Shown: one piece after another, positions 35,676 through 44,065 of the stretch
Layout: each line of letters opens with the position of its first letter
How positions within the stretch are numbered: position 1 is the stretch's first letter
Translations under genes and position numbers: made by a program
Origin: Streptacidiphilus pinicola
Lineage (GTDB): Bacteria > Actinomycetota > Actinomycetes > Streptomycetales > Streptomycetaceae
DNA: 64,000 nt
Reading direction: 5' to 3'
Assembly (NCBI RefSeq): GCF_003258295.1
Contig: NZ_QKYN01000082.1
Location: 1-64,000, forward strand
The notes under the pieces: model-generated
Databases searched by the model: none
Seen by the model: only the letters and a program-made list of their open reading frames with translations
What the model was told of the DNA's origin: nothing

Positions 35676-36074
35676 TCAGAGCTTGACGACCACCACACGG
35701 TCGCCGCAGAGCCGGCGCATGTCGTCCTCGTCGGACGTGAAGATCGTGACGCGGCCTGGCTGTCGCAGGGCTACGGCGGCAAGGACGGCGTCCATCGCGT
35801 ACTTGTGCCCGTGCAGGCCGGTGCGCTCAAGCAGATCGATGGCATCGCTGGCGATCTGCTCGGTCACTGGTTCCACCCGCAGTCGCGACAAGGCCCACCG
35901 CCAGGCTGGTCGTTGGATCTTGCCGTGATACGCCTCGACGAGGGTCATGGAGGTGGTCACCACCGGGATGTCCGAGCGGTCCGCGTCCTTGAGGCGTAGG
36001 CCCATACGACGCTCGCCGCGCACCCACTGCGAGAGGCCCTCGCTGTCGAGCAGGTACACCTGTCCCGCGCTCAC
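35676..36074 (-). CDS. PIN-domain toxin, VapC-like
   Basis: A 132-residue PIN-domain ribonuclease. All four expected acids are present: D10 (Y-L-L-D-S), E47 (T-L-V-E-A-Y), D95 (Y-A-M-D-A) and D115 (T-S-D-E-D-D), so it should be active, unlike the more divergent copy at 17677. GTG 36074 overlaps the antitoxin stop by four bases. Residues about 34-44 (SDIPVVTTSMT) are encoded by a segment repeated upstream of the operon at 36471-36503, a relic of another copy. The likely activity is cleavage of tRNA or rRNA in non-growing cells. Confidence 0.87.
   Translation of the reverse strand: MSAGQVYLLDSEGLSQWVRGERRMGLRLKDADRSDIPVVTTSMTLVEAYHGKIQRPAWRWALSRLRVEPVTEQIASDAIDLLERTGLHGHKYAMDAVLAAVALRQPGRVTIFTSDEDDMRRLCGDRVVVVKL
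35944..35976 (-). repeat. Repeat copy inside vapC-2
   Basis: A 33-base segment matching 36471-36503 at 30 of 33 bases in the same orientation; it encodes the strand leading to the catalytic Glu of the PIN domain. Confidence 0.75.
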
Positions 36075-36367
36075 GCCGCCTCTCCGGACGGCTCGGCTGC
36101 CTTCCGCGCCTTCTTCTCGCGCTCCTCGCGCTCGGCATGGGCTCGCTCGATCTCTCTGCGTTCCGCTTCTGCCTCAGCTAGCTCATCGGCCGTGACGAGG
36201 CCGTACTCGGACTCCCACCAGGAAACGGCCTCGTGCAGCCGGTCCCGCTCGCGCTGGCGCTCGACCGCCCGCGTGACATAACGGCTGAAGCCACCGGAGC
36301 CCACCTCGGAACGGATCTCCTCAGCGAGCTCCTCAGGCAGGGTCACGGTGTACTTCTTGGTTGCCAT
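36071..36367 (-). CDS. Ribbon-helix-helix-type antitoxin, VapB-like
   Basis: A 98-residue protein starting K-K-Y-T-V-T-L-P-E-E-L-A-E-E-I, a ribbon-helix-helix strand and helix, followed by G-F-S-R-Y-V-T-R-A-V and a long, highly charged helix rich in Glu, Arg and Lys (about 45-90). It should bind its own promoter and the toxin encoded four bases out of phase downstream. ATG 36367 is preferred; it follows TATGAT by seven bases with no ribosome site, so the operon is probably leaderless. An ATG four codons upstream lies inside the -10. Confidence 0.87.
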   Translation of the reverse strand: MATKKYTVTLPEELAEEIRSEVGSGGFSRYVTRAVERQRERDRLHEAVSWWESEYGLVTADELAEAEAERREIERAHAEREEREKKARKAAEPSGEAA

Positions 36368-36374
36368 ACCATCG

Positions 36375-36380
36375 ATCATA
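36375..36380 (-). promoter_or_regulatory. Candidate -10 (TATGAT) for vapBC-2
   Basis: On the minus strand TATGAT, close to the TATAAT consensus, is followed by seven bases and the ATG at 36367. ATACC occurs on both sides of a central ATCGAT, possibly the antitoxin's operator. Confidence 0.55.
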
Positions 36381-36470
36381 CCGTTGGTTCGGCTGCCTCG
36401 CCGGCACAGTCAGCGGTGAACGGGTGCGTGAAAACGGAGTGGCCTGGGTCACCAGAACCCCGGAGCTGGC

Positions 36471-36503
36471 GTCATCGAGGTGGTCACCAGGGGGATGTCC
36501 GAG
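36471..36503 (-). pseudogene. Relic fragment of a second vapC copy
   Basis: It matches 35944-35976 at 30 of 33 bases. On the minus strand it reads SDIPLVTTSMT, the same peptide as vapC-2 with Val to Leu, then diverges and stops within about seven codons. It lies about 100 bases upstream of the antitoxin start. Confidence 0.6.
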
Positions 36504-36668
36504 CCCCAGGGTTCGGGGCCCCGGGGCGTCCGTCCGTGGCATCCCGATCCCCTGGCCACTGTCGCGCCGAGCCGCTCAAATCCCGCCACGGGATACCGCT
36601 TTCGCGCCACCTCCGTGCTGTGGCATGATCCCCGCGCCGTCTTGGCTGATCAGGGGTGGGGGGATGCT

Positions 36669-39425
36669 ATGAAGCGTGCGCGTTTGTCCGGTGCGCTGGT
36701 GCTGGCGGTGGTGGCGGCGGGGCTGACGTTGCCCGCCTCGTCCGCTGCGGCGGCAGGCACGGACCTGTATGTGGACAACCAGCTCGCCGGCTGCTCGAAC
36801 AACGGCCCCGGCACCGCTGCACAGCCATACTGCTCGCTGCAGACCGCGGTGGACGCCGCGCAGCCGGGCGACACGGTGCACGTGCAGGGTTGGGGTCAGT
36901 ACGGGGACGTCGACCTCACACACTCCGGGACGCCGGGCGCGCCGATCACGATCGCCGGGGCCGGGCACCTGACCAGGTTGTCGGTCACCGGTGCACACGA
37001 TCTCCGCCTGCAGGGCCTCAGTGCGACGACGATGCAGCTCACTTCCGCGCACGCGGTCACCCTGGACGGCTTCGGGATGCTGGCAGGGACCGCCGCCACG
37101 GGCCTGGAGATCGGCGGTGACAGCTCGCAGATCACGGTCAGCCGCTCGTTCCTCTACGACGCGGGCACCGCGGTTCAGGTCGATCCCGGTAGCTCGGACG
37201 TCGTCCTGACGACCGACTGGATCAGCGCCGGGACGCTGGGCGTGCACGTGTCCGCGGCGGCGGGGGTTGACCTTGTCAGCAGCACCCTCGACGGCGGTGC
37301 GGCTGCTGCGCCGCCGATCACGGTGGACCATGCGTCGACCGGCACGGTGATCGAGAACAATGTCTTCGCCGGCCCGATCACGGTGGTCGCGGACTCCACG
37401 GTCGGCGCCAAGGTCGACTACAACCTGGGCTACACGGTCAATGGCAGTCCGCTGTACGAGTGGGCGGGGCGGGCGATCAACGACGTCCCCGCCTTCCGAT
37501 CCGCGTCCGGCCAGGGCGCGCATGACCTGGGCGCCGGGGCCTGGACGGGGGCGAGCAACCCGCGCGTGACCAACACGCTGCAGATCGACTCGGCCGACGC
37601 CCTGGCACCGGGCGAGCTGCCCACCGACGCTCGCGGAAACGCTCGCGTGGACGACCCGCTCGTGTCCAACTCCGGTACGGGCGTGGGTTACTACGACCGA
37701 GGTGCGCTCGAGGCGCAGGACCCGTTCCAGGCCGAGAGCCCGACCCTGTCCGCCGACAACGTCGCCTACGGATCCACCGTCGCCTTCACCGCCGTTGATG
37801 ACAACCCGTGGGGCGACACCGTCAGCCGCACCTACGACTTCGGTGACGGGACGTCCGAGGCCACGACGACGGCCCCCGTGGTCCACCACACCTACGCGGC
37901 CGTGCCGGGCGGTGGCAGCAAGCGCTACCAGGTGACCGTCACAGAGACCTCGCCGACCGACGGGACTCAGCACTCCTTCACTCTGTGGGAGACGGTCAAT
38001 CCGCCCGGACCCCTTCAGGTGTTCTACCCCCGGCTCGGGGCCGAGCCTTCAGCGCCGTTGAACGTCGTCTTCGCCGGTGCGGACTTCCACTCCCCGTTCA
38101 CCATCTCCTCGTGCACGGCCGACTTCGGGGACGGTTCGAAGCCGGTCACGGGCAGTTGCTGGAACCTGCCGCACACCTACGCGCGAGCGGGGCTGTACAC
38201 CGTCCGCGTCAAGGTGACGGACGCCGGCGGGCAGACGGCGAGCATCCGGCAGAACATCAGCGTCGGACCGCAGTTCACGCGGACGACGCCGGTCACCACG
38301 CTGGACACCTACCGCGGCACCGGGACGTCCAGGAGCGTCGTCGGGCCAGGCCGGACGCTGCGGCTGAAGGTCGCAGGCGTCGCGGGTGTGCCTGGCGACG
38401 CCGCCGCTGTGCGGTTGAACGTCACGGCGGTCGGCGCCGGGATGTCCGGCTCCGTGACGGCCTATGCGGAGGGAAGGACCCGGCCGGGGCTGCCGACTGT
38501 GCTCTACCCGGCACGGCAGGCGAGCAGCAGCCTGATCGACGTGCCCGTCGGGGCCGGCGGCTACGTGGACCTGACGAACCTCTCCGGGCGTGCCTACCTC
38601 TCGGCCGAGGTCGAGGGCTACTCCACGCTGACCCCGGGCACCCAGGGGCTCGTCTTCGTCCCCGAGGCCTCCATCGGCTACCCGACCCAGTGGCTCGCCG
38701 TACTCGACACCACACAGAGTCAGCACCCTGCCAAGATCGGCCCCGGCGGCTCGATGCGGTTCTCCGCTGTCCCCGGTCCTTCCGCCCCGAACACCACCTG
38801 GTCCTATGCGACGGGCGAAGGGTCGCCCCTGGTCGAGCTGAGCGTCACGACGTCCGGCTCCACCGCCTTCAGCCGGCTGACGTTCCAGGGCGGCCGCGGG
38901 GCGGGCCCCGGCGCCGACGGGGTCTACGCCTACCCAGGCCAGCGGCACACCACGACGCTGCTCGTCCCGGTGGCGCCGGATGGGACGGTCACCGTACGCA
39001 ACTCGGCGGGCTGGACCAACGTCCGCGCCGAGGTGGAGGGGTTCTACCTTCCCGCCGCGTCGGCTCCGTCCACCCAGGCGATGGTCACCGTCGCGTCCAC
39101 GCCCGTTTTCGACACCCTGACCGGACTCGGCGTCCGGCGGGGCCCGATCACCGGCAACGGAGCGGTTTGGGTCAAGGTGGCCGGTGTCGCCGGCATCCCG
39201 GCCGGTGCGACGGCGGTCGCCGTGCGGCTCGCGGCGCTGAACGCCCACTACAGCGGCGGGATCGTCGACTACCGCAGCTACGGTGGCGCGCTGACGGTGA
39301 CGGCGGGTCAGAACATCGCGAGCCTGGTCTACCTGCCGGTGGTCAACGGCTGGATCAAGTTGAACATCGGCGACCTCAGCCCGTTCGACCTGACCGCCTC
39401 CGTCGAGGGCTATTCGGCGGGCTGA
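36669..39425 (+). CDS. Large secreted beta-helix/PKD/repeat surface protein
   Basis: A 918-residue exported protein. ATG 36669 follows GGGGGATGCT; the signal peptide ends near A-S-S-A-A-A-A (about 28). Residues about 30-340 look like a right-handed beta-helix (repeated short strands around L-Q-T-A-V-D-A-A-Q-P-G-D-T-V-H-V), typical of carbohydrate-active surface proteins. Two PKD domains follow (about 357-535; Y-D-F-G-D-G-T and A-D-F-G-D-G-S). The rest holds three divergent copies of an actinobacterial beta domain with the pattern V-L-D-T, K-V-A-G-V-A-G-(V/I)-P, E-V-E-G-(Y/F) (about 536-660, 660-790, 790-918). No catalytic residues were recognised. Adhesion or polysaccharide binding is inferred. 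Confidence 0.82.
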   Translation: MKRARLSGALVLAVVAAGLTLPASSAAAAGTDLYVDNQLAGCSNNGPGTAAQPYCSLQTAVDAAQPGDTVHVQGWGQYGDVDLTHSGTPGAPITIAGAGHLTRLSVTGAHDLRLQGLSATTMQLTSAHAVTLDGFGMLAGTAATGLEIGGDSSQITVSRSFLYDAGTAVQVDPGSSDVVLTTDWISAGTLGVHVSAAAGVDLVSSTLDGGAAAAPPITVDHASTGTVIENNVFAGPITVVADSTVGAKVDYNLGYTVNGSPLYEWAGRAINDVPAFRSASGQGAHDLGAGAWTGASNPRVTNTLQIDSADALAPGELPTDARGNARVDDPLVSNSGTGVGYYDRGALEAQDPFQAESPTLSADNVAYGSTVAFTAVDDNPWGDTVSRTYDFGDGTSEATTTAPVVHHTYAAVPGGGSKRYQVTVTETSPTDGTQHSFTLWETVNPPGPLQVFYPRLGAEPSAPLNVVFAGADFHSPFTISSCTADFGDGSKPVTGSCWNLPHTYARAGLYTVRVKVTDAGGQTASIRQNISVGPQFTRTTPVTTLDTYRGTGTSRSVVGPGRTLRLKVAGVAGVPGDAAAVRLNVTAVGAGMSGSVTAYAEGRTRPGLPTVLYPARQASSSLIDVPVGAGGYVDLTNLSGRAYLSAEVEGYSTLTPGTQGLVFVPEASIGYPTQWLAVLDTTQSQHPAKIGPGGSMRFSAVPGPSAPNTTWSYATGEGSPLVELSVTTSGSTAFSRLTFQGGRGAGPGADGVYAYPGQRHTTTLLVPVAPDGTVTVRNSAGWTNVRAEVEGFYLPAASAPSTQAMVTVASTPVFDTLTGLGVRRGPITGNGAVWVKVAGVAGIPAGATAVAVRLAALNAHYSGGIVDYRSYGGALTVTAGQNIASLVYLPVVNGWIKLNIGDLSPFDLTASVEGYSAG

Positions 39426-39441
39426 ACGCGCACCACCACCG

Positions 39442-39479
39442 AAGGCCCGGCCGTCGCAGCTGTGCGGTGGCCGGGCCTT
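39442..39479 (+). terminator. Hairpin terminator after the PKD protein gene
   Basis: An 11-bp perfect stem (AAGGCCCGGCC with its complement) and a 16-base loop, ending in TTT and extended by flanking CACCACC/GGTG. Confidence 0.8.
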
Positions 39480-39488
39480 TGTGGTGCG

Positions 39489-39707
39489 TCAGCGGGCGCC
39501 CGCCGGGTCGGGCTGAGCAACCACCGGAGCGTCCGCCGAGGCGGTCATCGGCGTAGCCGTGGTCGCCGGGGTCGGGCGGCGGACCGTGGTGAGGACCAGG
39601 AGGCCCGCCGCGAGACCGGTGAGGCCGGCGGTGAGGAAGACCGGTTGGAGGCCGGAGGCGAAGGCCGCGCGGGTGGAGGGGCCGTGGAGCGCGCCGGTGA
39701 TGCGCAC
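39489..39707 (-). pseudogene. C-terminal remnant of an MFS (DHA2-type) transporter
   Basis: A 72-codon open stretch encodes one transmembrane helix (F-L-T-A-G-L-T-G-L-A-A-G-L-L-V-L) preceded by A-F-A-S-G-L-Q-P-V-F and followed by a short Thr/Ala-rich tail, just as in the last helix of EmrB/QacA-type drug exporters. A TAG lies in frame about seven codons upstream, at the end of the FHA gene. The other eleven or more helices are missing, so this is probably a dead fragment left after a deletion. Confidence 0.6.
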
Positions 39708-39730
39708 GGTGAAGGGCCCGGGCCCCTATG

Positions 39731-40342
39731 TCAGGCCCGTGCGGTCTGCGCGCTCGCGAGGGCGAGCCGGAAGCTGACGGAACCGAAGCTGACCCGGTCG
39801 CCGGCCCGGACGGGCACGGTGCCGATCACCCGCCAGCCGTTGACCTGCGTGCCGTTGGTGGAGCCGAGGTCGCGCAGCAGCCAGACGCCGCCCTCCAGCC
39901 GCAGTTCGGCGTGGACCCGGGAGACCGACTCGTCGCCCAGCTTCAGGTCGCAGCCGGCCAGCCGGCCGATCTTCACCGGGCCGGCCGGGTCGCGCGGCAA
40001 CGGCAGTGCCGGCAACTGCGGTGTGCGCCAGGCGTTGTCCAGCCGCACCTTGAGCGTCGCGAGCGTGCCGACGGCCCGGGCCAGCGCCCGGGTGAGCCGG
40101 CCCTCCGTCGGCAGGTCGGCGGTGAGCTCGTCCAGCTCGTGCCGGGAGCGGGCGGCGAAGGCCAGCTCCATGCGGCGCAGGAAGGTGTCGTGGGAGAGCC
40201 GCCCCTGCACCGCGTGCTCCCGCAGCCGGTCGACGACCAGCTCCCGGTCTACGTCCGAGAGGCGTTCGGAGGCGGCGTACTCGTCCATTCGGAGCAGCGC
40301 GGTACGCGGTTCCGGAAGCCGTGACGCGGCGGGGTCGTTCAT
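39731..40342 (-). CDS. DUF1707 + FHA domain protein
   Basis: A 203-residue cytoplasmic protein. Residues about 19-78 are a DUF1707 (SHOCT-like) helical domain (A-S-E-R-L-S-D-V-D-R-E ... G-R-L-S-H-D-T-F). Residues about 115-195 are an FHA domain with I-G-R-L-A-G-C-D, S-V-S-R-V-H-A-E and N-G-T, the contacts for phosphothreonine. It should bind phosphoproteins produced by Ser/Thr kinases; no such kinase is in the window. ATG 40342 is preferred by domain position; upstream frame has no signal. Its 3' end abuts the MFS remnant. Confidence 0.88.
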   Translation of the reverse strand: MNDPAASRLPEPRTALLRMDEYAASERLSDVDRELVVDRLREHAVQGRLSHDTFLRRMELAFAARSRHELDELTADLPTEGRLTRALARAVGTLATLKVRLDNAWRTPQLPALPLPRDPAGPVKIGRLAGCDLKLGDESVSRVHAELRLEGGVWLLRDLGSTNGTQVNGWRVIGTVPVRAGDRVSFGSVSFRLALASAQTARA

Positions 40343-40823
40343 GGTGCCGATTGTCGGGCCTCTCGCCGGGGGCGTCCAGCTCCGTCGAAGGAGTGAGTGT
40401 CCACTTCGGGGCTGACGACACACGGGTCCGTTCGGGTGGCACACGGACGAGTGATCCTGACGGCCCGAAAAATGCCGGATATGCCTGCAGAATGATCGCC
40501 CGGCACATGTTCTGGAGATCGCCGCCGAGTTCGCCGGGAATCACGGCACGTCAAAGCCGTCTCCATCAGCGTGCCAGGGAACTCGTGCCATTTGCGGGCC
40601 GGATGGGGGAGCGGTGTCGAAAATGGGTAAATCCCCTACGGACACGGAGCATTCGTGCTTCGCTGCTTCCTGAGTCCCCGAATGTCTCTCCGCCGCGGTG
40701 CCCTTCGGTCCGTTCATGCCATTCATGCCGTAGCCATGTCACTTCTTTGCCATGGTGCGGTGTGTCCGCGCATGCCGAGCGGCGCCCGGCGTTGTCGAGT
40801 GACCCGAGTACGCGGAGCCGAGA
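40343..40823. other. 480-base intergenic region without a recognised gene
   Basis: It lies between the divergent FHA and DUF2617 genes. Short open frames exist in several frames, but none has gene-like composition, a ribosome site and a sensible start together. The stretch 40460-40760 is lower in GC than the flanks and contains repeated ATTCATGCC-like words around 40715-40732. Promoters for both neighbours must lie here. Confidence 0.45.
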
Positions 40824-41342
40824 ATGCTCACCACCCTCCACACGACCTATACCGACACCCGTGCCGGCGATCTCGCCTGGTGCCTGGGGAGCGGGCTGCT
40901 CCCGGCCCTCGCCGTCCTCGATCTCGACCTCGGCCCGAACGGCCTCCAACTGCGCCTTCTCGGCGCCTCCCACCAGGTCGTCCTGGACCGGAACGAGCAG
41001 GGCCCGGACGCCTGCGTCGAGACGGTGGCCTGCATGCCGGGCCGCCGCACCCCGTTGCCGGCCCGGGCCGCCGAGCAGGTGCGCGGCTGGGAGTACGAAT
41101 TCGCGGCGCGCATCGAAAAACTGACGAAACATGATTTCGACTGCCGGGCCCAGGAGTTGCTGGCCCTAGTGGAGAACCACCCGCACGGGCTGGCCGGAGT
41201 CTTCCCCGGAGACCCGAACGCTTTCACCGCGCTGCTCGCCGGTGGTGACGAGGAGGGCATCCTCTGGCGCACCTGGCACGCCTATCCACAGGAGGGTCGT
41301 TTGGTCTGCACGCGCTCGACCCTGCGCCGCCGCGACTGGTAG
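40824..41342 (+). CDS. DUF2617 family protein
   Basis: A 172-residue cytoplasmic protein starting M-L-T-T-L-H-T-T-Y-T-D-T-R-A, which I recognise as the opening of DUF2617. It has several short strands and two His residues (P-H-G near 123, W-H-A near 152) but no known motif. In streptomycetes it is regularly found next to the spermidine-synthase-like gene, as here, suggesting a shared but unknown pathway. ATG 40824 has GGAGCCGAGA before it. A hairpin at 41461-41489 separates it from the next gene. Confidence 0.82.
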   Translation: MLTTLHTTYTDTRAGDLAWCLGSGLLPALAVLDLDLGPNGLQLRLLGASHQVVLDRNEQGPDACVETVACMPGRRTPLPARAAEQVRGWEYEFAARIEKLTKHDFDCRAQELLALVENHPHGLAGVFPGDPNAFTALLAGGDEEGILWRTWHAYPQEGRLVCTRSTLRRRDW

Positions 41343-41460
41343 TGGTCCCGTGCTTCGCCGGACGGTCCGGCCGCAGCGCGCGTTCGTCGGGCGGTCATCG
41401 GATGATTGACCCGGATGTCCGCTCAGGTGTCCGCCGCGTCAAAGTGATGCTGCTTGGATC

Positions 41461-41489
41461 ACCCGTCCGGGCGCAGAACCCGGACGGGT
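41461..41489 (+). terminator. Hairpin just upstream of the spermidine synthase-like gene
   Basis: A perfect 11-bp stem (ACCCGTCCGGG with its complement) and a 7-base loop. It may end DUF2617 transcription, although it is about 120 bases from that stop and only nine bases from the next promoter-like hexamer. Confidence 0.65.
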
Positions 41490-41497
41490 CCGTCGCC

Positions 41498-41503
41498 TAG
41501 CGT
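41498..41503 (+). promoter_or_regulatory. Candidate -10 (TAGCGT) for the spermidine synthase-like gene
   Basis: TAGCGT is followed by TTCTTC and the GTG at 41510, with no ribosome site. Confidence 0.5.
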
Positions 41504-41509
41504 TTCTTC

Positions 41510-43000
41510 GTGATCAACCCCACCCCCCGAGCCGCCCGTCTGCTGGTGCTGCTCGCGGCCTTCGTCTGCGCCGCCTGCGGGTTGGTCTACGAGCTGGAGC
41601 TGGTCGCCCTCGGCAGCTACCTGTTGGGCGACTCCGTGACCCAGGCCTCTGTCGTGCTCTCGGTGATGGTCTGCGCCATGGGCGTCGGCTCCCTGTTGGC
41701 CAAACGGTTCACCTTGCGCCCGGCCGCCTCCTTCGCCCTGGTCGAGAGCCTGCTCGCGCTGGTCGGCGGCCTCTCCGTGATCGCGCTCTACGGCTGCTAC
41801 GTCTGGCTCGGCCACTACCAGGTCGCGTTGGTCGGCTTCGCCTCCCTGATCGGTCTGCTGATCGGCGCGGAGATCCCGCTGCTGATGACGCTGATGCAGC
41901 GGATCCGCCGACAGGAGGCGGGCCGCGCCGTCGCGGACCTGTTCGCCGCGGACTACGTCGGCGCGCTGGTCGGCGGGCTCGCCTTCCCGTTCCTGCTGCT
42001 GCCGACGCTCGGTCAACTGACCGGCGCGCTGCTGACCGGCGTGGTCAACACCGTCGCCGGCGGGCTGATCGCGTTCTGGCTGTTCCGCGCCGAACCGGCG
42101 CCCCGGGTGCGGCTGTTGCTCGGGTTGTGCAGCGGCGTGGTCGTCGTGGTGCTCGCGCTGGCGTGGGCCGGCAGCGGCGCGTTCGAACGCGCGGCGCAGC
42201 GGCGGCTCTACGGCGGGCCGGTCCGGGTCAGCGCGCAGAGCCGGTTCCAGCAGATCATCCTGACCGGTGGCGCCGGGGGGACCGACCGCAGTGCGGACGC
42301 CGCCCGGCTCTACCTCAGCGGCCGGCTCGCCGTCTGCGGCCACGACCAGGCCGCGTACCACGCCGACCTCACCCGCCCCGCGCTGCGCGGCGGGCGCCGC
42401 GCCCGGGTGCTCGTCCTCGGCGGCGGGGACGGGTTGGCAGCCCGTCAGATCCTGGCCGCGCCAGGGGTCCGCCGCGTCACCGTCGTGGAACAGGACCCGG
42501 TGCTGCTGCGGCTCGGCACCGACGACCCGGTGCTGCGCGAGCTGAACGGCGCGGCGCTGGCCGACCCGCGGGTCCAGACCGTCACCGCCGACGCCTTCGG
42601 CTGGCTGCGCACCGCGCCGGTCCAGGAGCACCCCTACGACGTGATCGTCGCCGATCTGCCCTCCGCCGGGCTGGACGCGGCCGACAAGCTCTACACCCGC
42701 GAGTTCTACGGCCTCGTCCGCCGGATGCTGGCTCCCGGCGGGCGCCTGGTCGTCCACGCGGCCGACCACCTGTGGTCCGTCGCCGACACCCTGCGCGCGG
42801 TGGGCCTCACCCCGCACGCCTACCTGGCCGCCGGCCGGGACGCGGTCGCCTGCGGCGAGCTCCCGGCGGGCGACGCCACCTGGCACTTCGTCCTCGCCTC
42901 GGCCACGACGCTGCCCCGTTCCGCGCTCCAGGACGTCCAGCCGCTGACCGAGCCGACCGGCACGCCGTCGCGGGTTGCGACCCTCCTGGGACCGCTGTGA
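41510..43000 (+). CDS. Membrane-bound spermidine synthase-like aminopropyltransferase
   Basis: A 496-residue protein with seven hydrophobic helices (about 10-215) fused to a spermidine-synthase-type methyltransferase fold (about 230-480). The cofactor loop reads V-L-V-L-G-G-G-D-G-L near 300; acidic residues follow in V-V-E-Q-D-P and V-I-V-A-D-L-P-S, where true spermidine synthases have D-D or D-S for the amine substrate. It would transfer an aminopropyl group from decarboxylated S-adenosylmethionine, but membrane-fused members are poorly characterised. GTG 41510 fits a leaderless transcript. It neighbours DUF2617. Confidence 0.87.
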   Translation: MINPTPRAARLLVLLAAFVCAACGLVYELELVALGSYLLGDSVTQASVVLSVMVCAMGVGSLLAKRFTLRPAASFALVESLLALVGGLSVIALYGCYVWLGHYQVALVGFASLIGLLIGAEIPLLMTLMQRIRRQEAGRAVADLFAADYVGALVGGLAFPFLLLPTLGQLTGALLTGVVNTVAGGLIAFWLFRAEPAPRVRLLLGLCSGVVVVVLALAWAGSGAFERAAQRRLYGGPVRVSAQSRFQQIILTGGAGGTDRSADAARLYLSGRLAVCGHDQAAYHADLTRPALRGGRRARVLVLGGGDGLAARQILAAPGVRRVTVVEQDPVLLRLGTDDPVLRELNGAALADPRVQTVTADAFGWLRTAPVQEHPYDVIVADLPSAGLDAADKLYTREFYGLVRRMLAPGGRLVVHAADHLWSVADTLRAVGLTPHAYLAAGRDAVACGELPAGDATWHFVLASATTLPRSALQDVQPLTEPTGTPSRVATLLGPL

Positions 43001-43069
43001 CGCCCGGCGTCCTCCGGCACGGTGCGACTTCCCCGCGTGCGAATCGGTTCCTCGGAGCCGTCGGCTGGG

Positions 43070-43075
43070 TAGGCT
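43070..43075 (+). promoter_or_regulatory. Candidate -10 (TAGGCT) for the SRPBCC gene
   Basis: TAGGCT ends eight bases before the ATG at 43084; there is no ribosome site. Confidence 0.4.
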
Positions 43076-43083
43076 CAGCCGGC

Positions 43084-44004
43084 ATGGAGCATGAGGTTCT
43101 GGTACCACTCTCGCCGCAGGCGCTCCGGCGGTCCCTGGGCCGGCCCGAGCTGCTCGCGGTGTGCCTGCCCGGGTTCACCCCCGACGAGGACGGCGGGACC
43201 CCGCTCGAGGGGCGGCTGAAGCTGCGGATCGGCAGCACCTCCATCACCTACCGGGGCGAGCTGCGCCGACTCGACGCGGGGGACGGTCACGCCGGAGACG
43301 GTGGGGACGCGGGGGACGGCGGAGACGATCCCGACGTGTTCCGCTTCGCGCTCGACGGCCGGCAGGCCGTGGGCACGGGCGGCGTCACCGGGACGGTCCT
43401 CCTGCGGCTCGACCCGGACACGCCGGACCCGGGCCTGGAGACCCGGGTCCTGTTCGTGACGTCCCTTCAGGGCACCGGCCGTATCGAGGAGCTGTCGAGC
43501 GCGTCCGTCCAGACCGCCGCCCGCAAACTGCTGGACCGTTTCTGCCTGGACCTCGCGGAGCGCGCCGACGAGGACGTCCCGCCCGTGCCGGAGCCGCCGT
43601 CGGACGCGTCGGAGTTCTTCCTCGTTGAGGGACTGGGCGACCTGAACGACCTCGGCCCGCTGGAGGAGGAGCTGCAGGACCTCGCCGCGCTGCCCGAGTT
43701 CTCCGATCTGGACGGCCTCCCCACGCCGGCCGAGGCGACCGCGGACCCGGCGCGGCGGCACATCGTCGGCCGCTCCGCCGAGGAGGTGGACCACGCCCCG
43801 CCGCGCGGGCGCTACGCCCCCGCCCTGCCCGCGCGCAGCGCACGTTCGCGGGCGTCGGCGCGGTGGGGCGGCCCGGAGCCGCGGATGGGGGAGCCGCCGG
43901 TCCTCACGCCGGACCGCATCCCCACACCGTGGCTCGTGGGCGGCGGTGTCGCCCTCCTCGGCGGCGCGCTGCTGCTCGCCCGCGCCCTGCGCCGCTCCCG
44001 CTGA
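43084..44004 (+). CDS. SRPBCC (CoxG-like) lipid-binding-fold protein, membrane anchored
   Basis: A 306-residue protein. Residues 1-165 form an SRPBCC domain of the CoxG type (start M-E-H-E-V-L-V-P-L-S-P, later L-K-L-R-I-G-S, G-R-I-E-E-L-S-S), with an inserted Asp/Gly-rich loop (about 67-80). A long acidic, proline-rich linker follows, and the last 20 residues are a transmembrane helix with a basic tail (R-A-L-R-R-S-R). CoxG proteins help assemble CO dehydrogenase at the membrane, but no CO dehydrogenase genes are here, so the role is unknown. It is probably co-transcribed with the epimerase 61 bases downstream. Confidence 0.78.
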   Translation: MEHEVLVPLSPQALRRSLGRPELLAVCLPGFTPDEDGGTPLEGRLKLRIGSTSITYRGELRRLDAGDGHAGDGGDAGDGGDDPDVFRFALDGRQAVGTGGVTGTVLLRLDPDTPDPGLETRVLFVTSLQGTGRIEELSSASVQTAARKLLDRFCLDLAERADEDVPPVPEPPSDASEFFLVEGLGDLNDLGPLEEELQDLAALPEFSDLDGLPTPAEATADPARRHIVGRSAEEVDHAPPRGRYAPALPARSARSRASARWGGPEPRMGEPPVLTPDRIPTPWLVGGGVALLGGALLLARALRRSR

Positions 44005-44065
44005 CCGCACGACCTCCCCGCCGCCGCTCCGGAAGGCTCGACCGTTCCGGAAGGAAGGACCACCT

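Noticed and set aside
40541-40726. Small minus-strand gene in the FHA/DUF2617 gap
   Set aside because: The 61-codon frame has no ribosome site, hydrophobic core or recognisable pattern.
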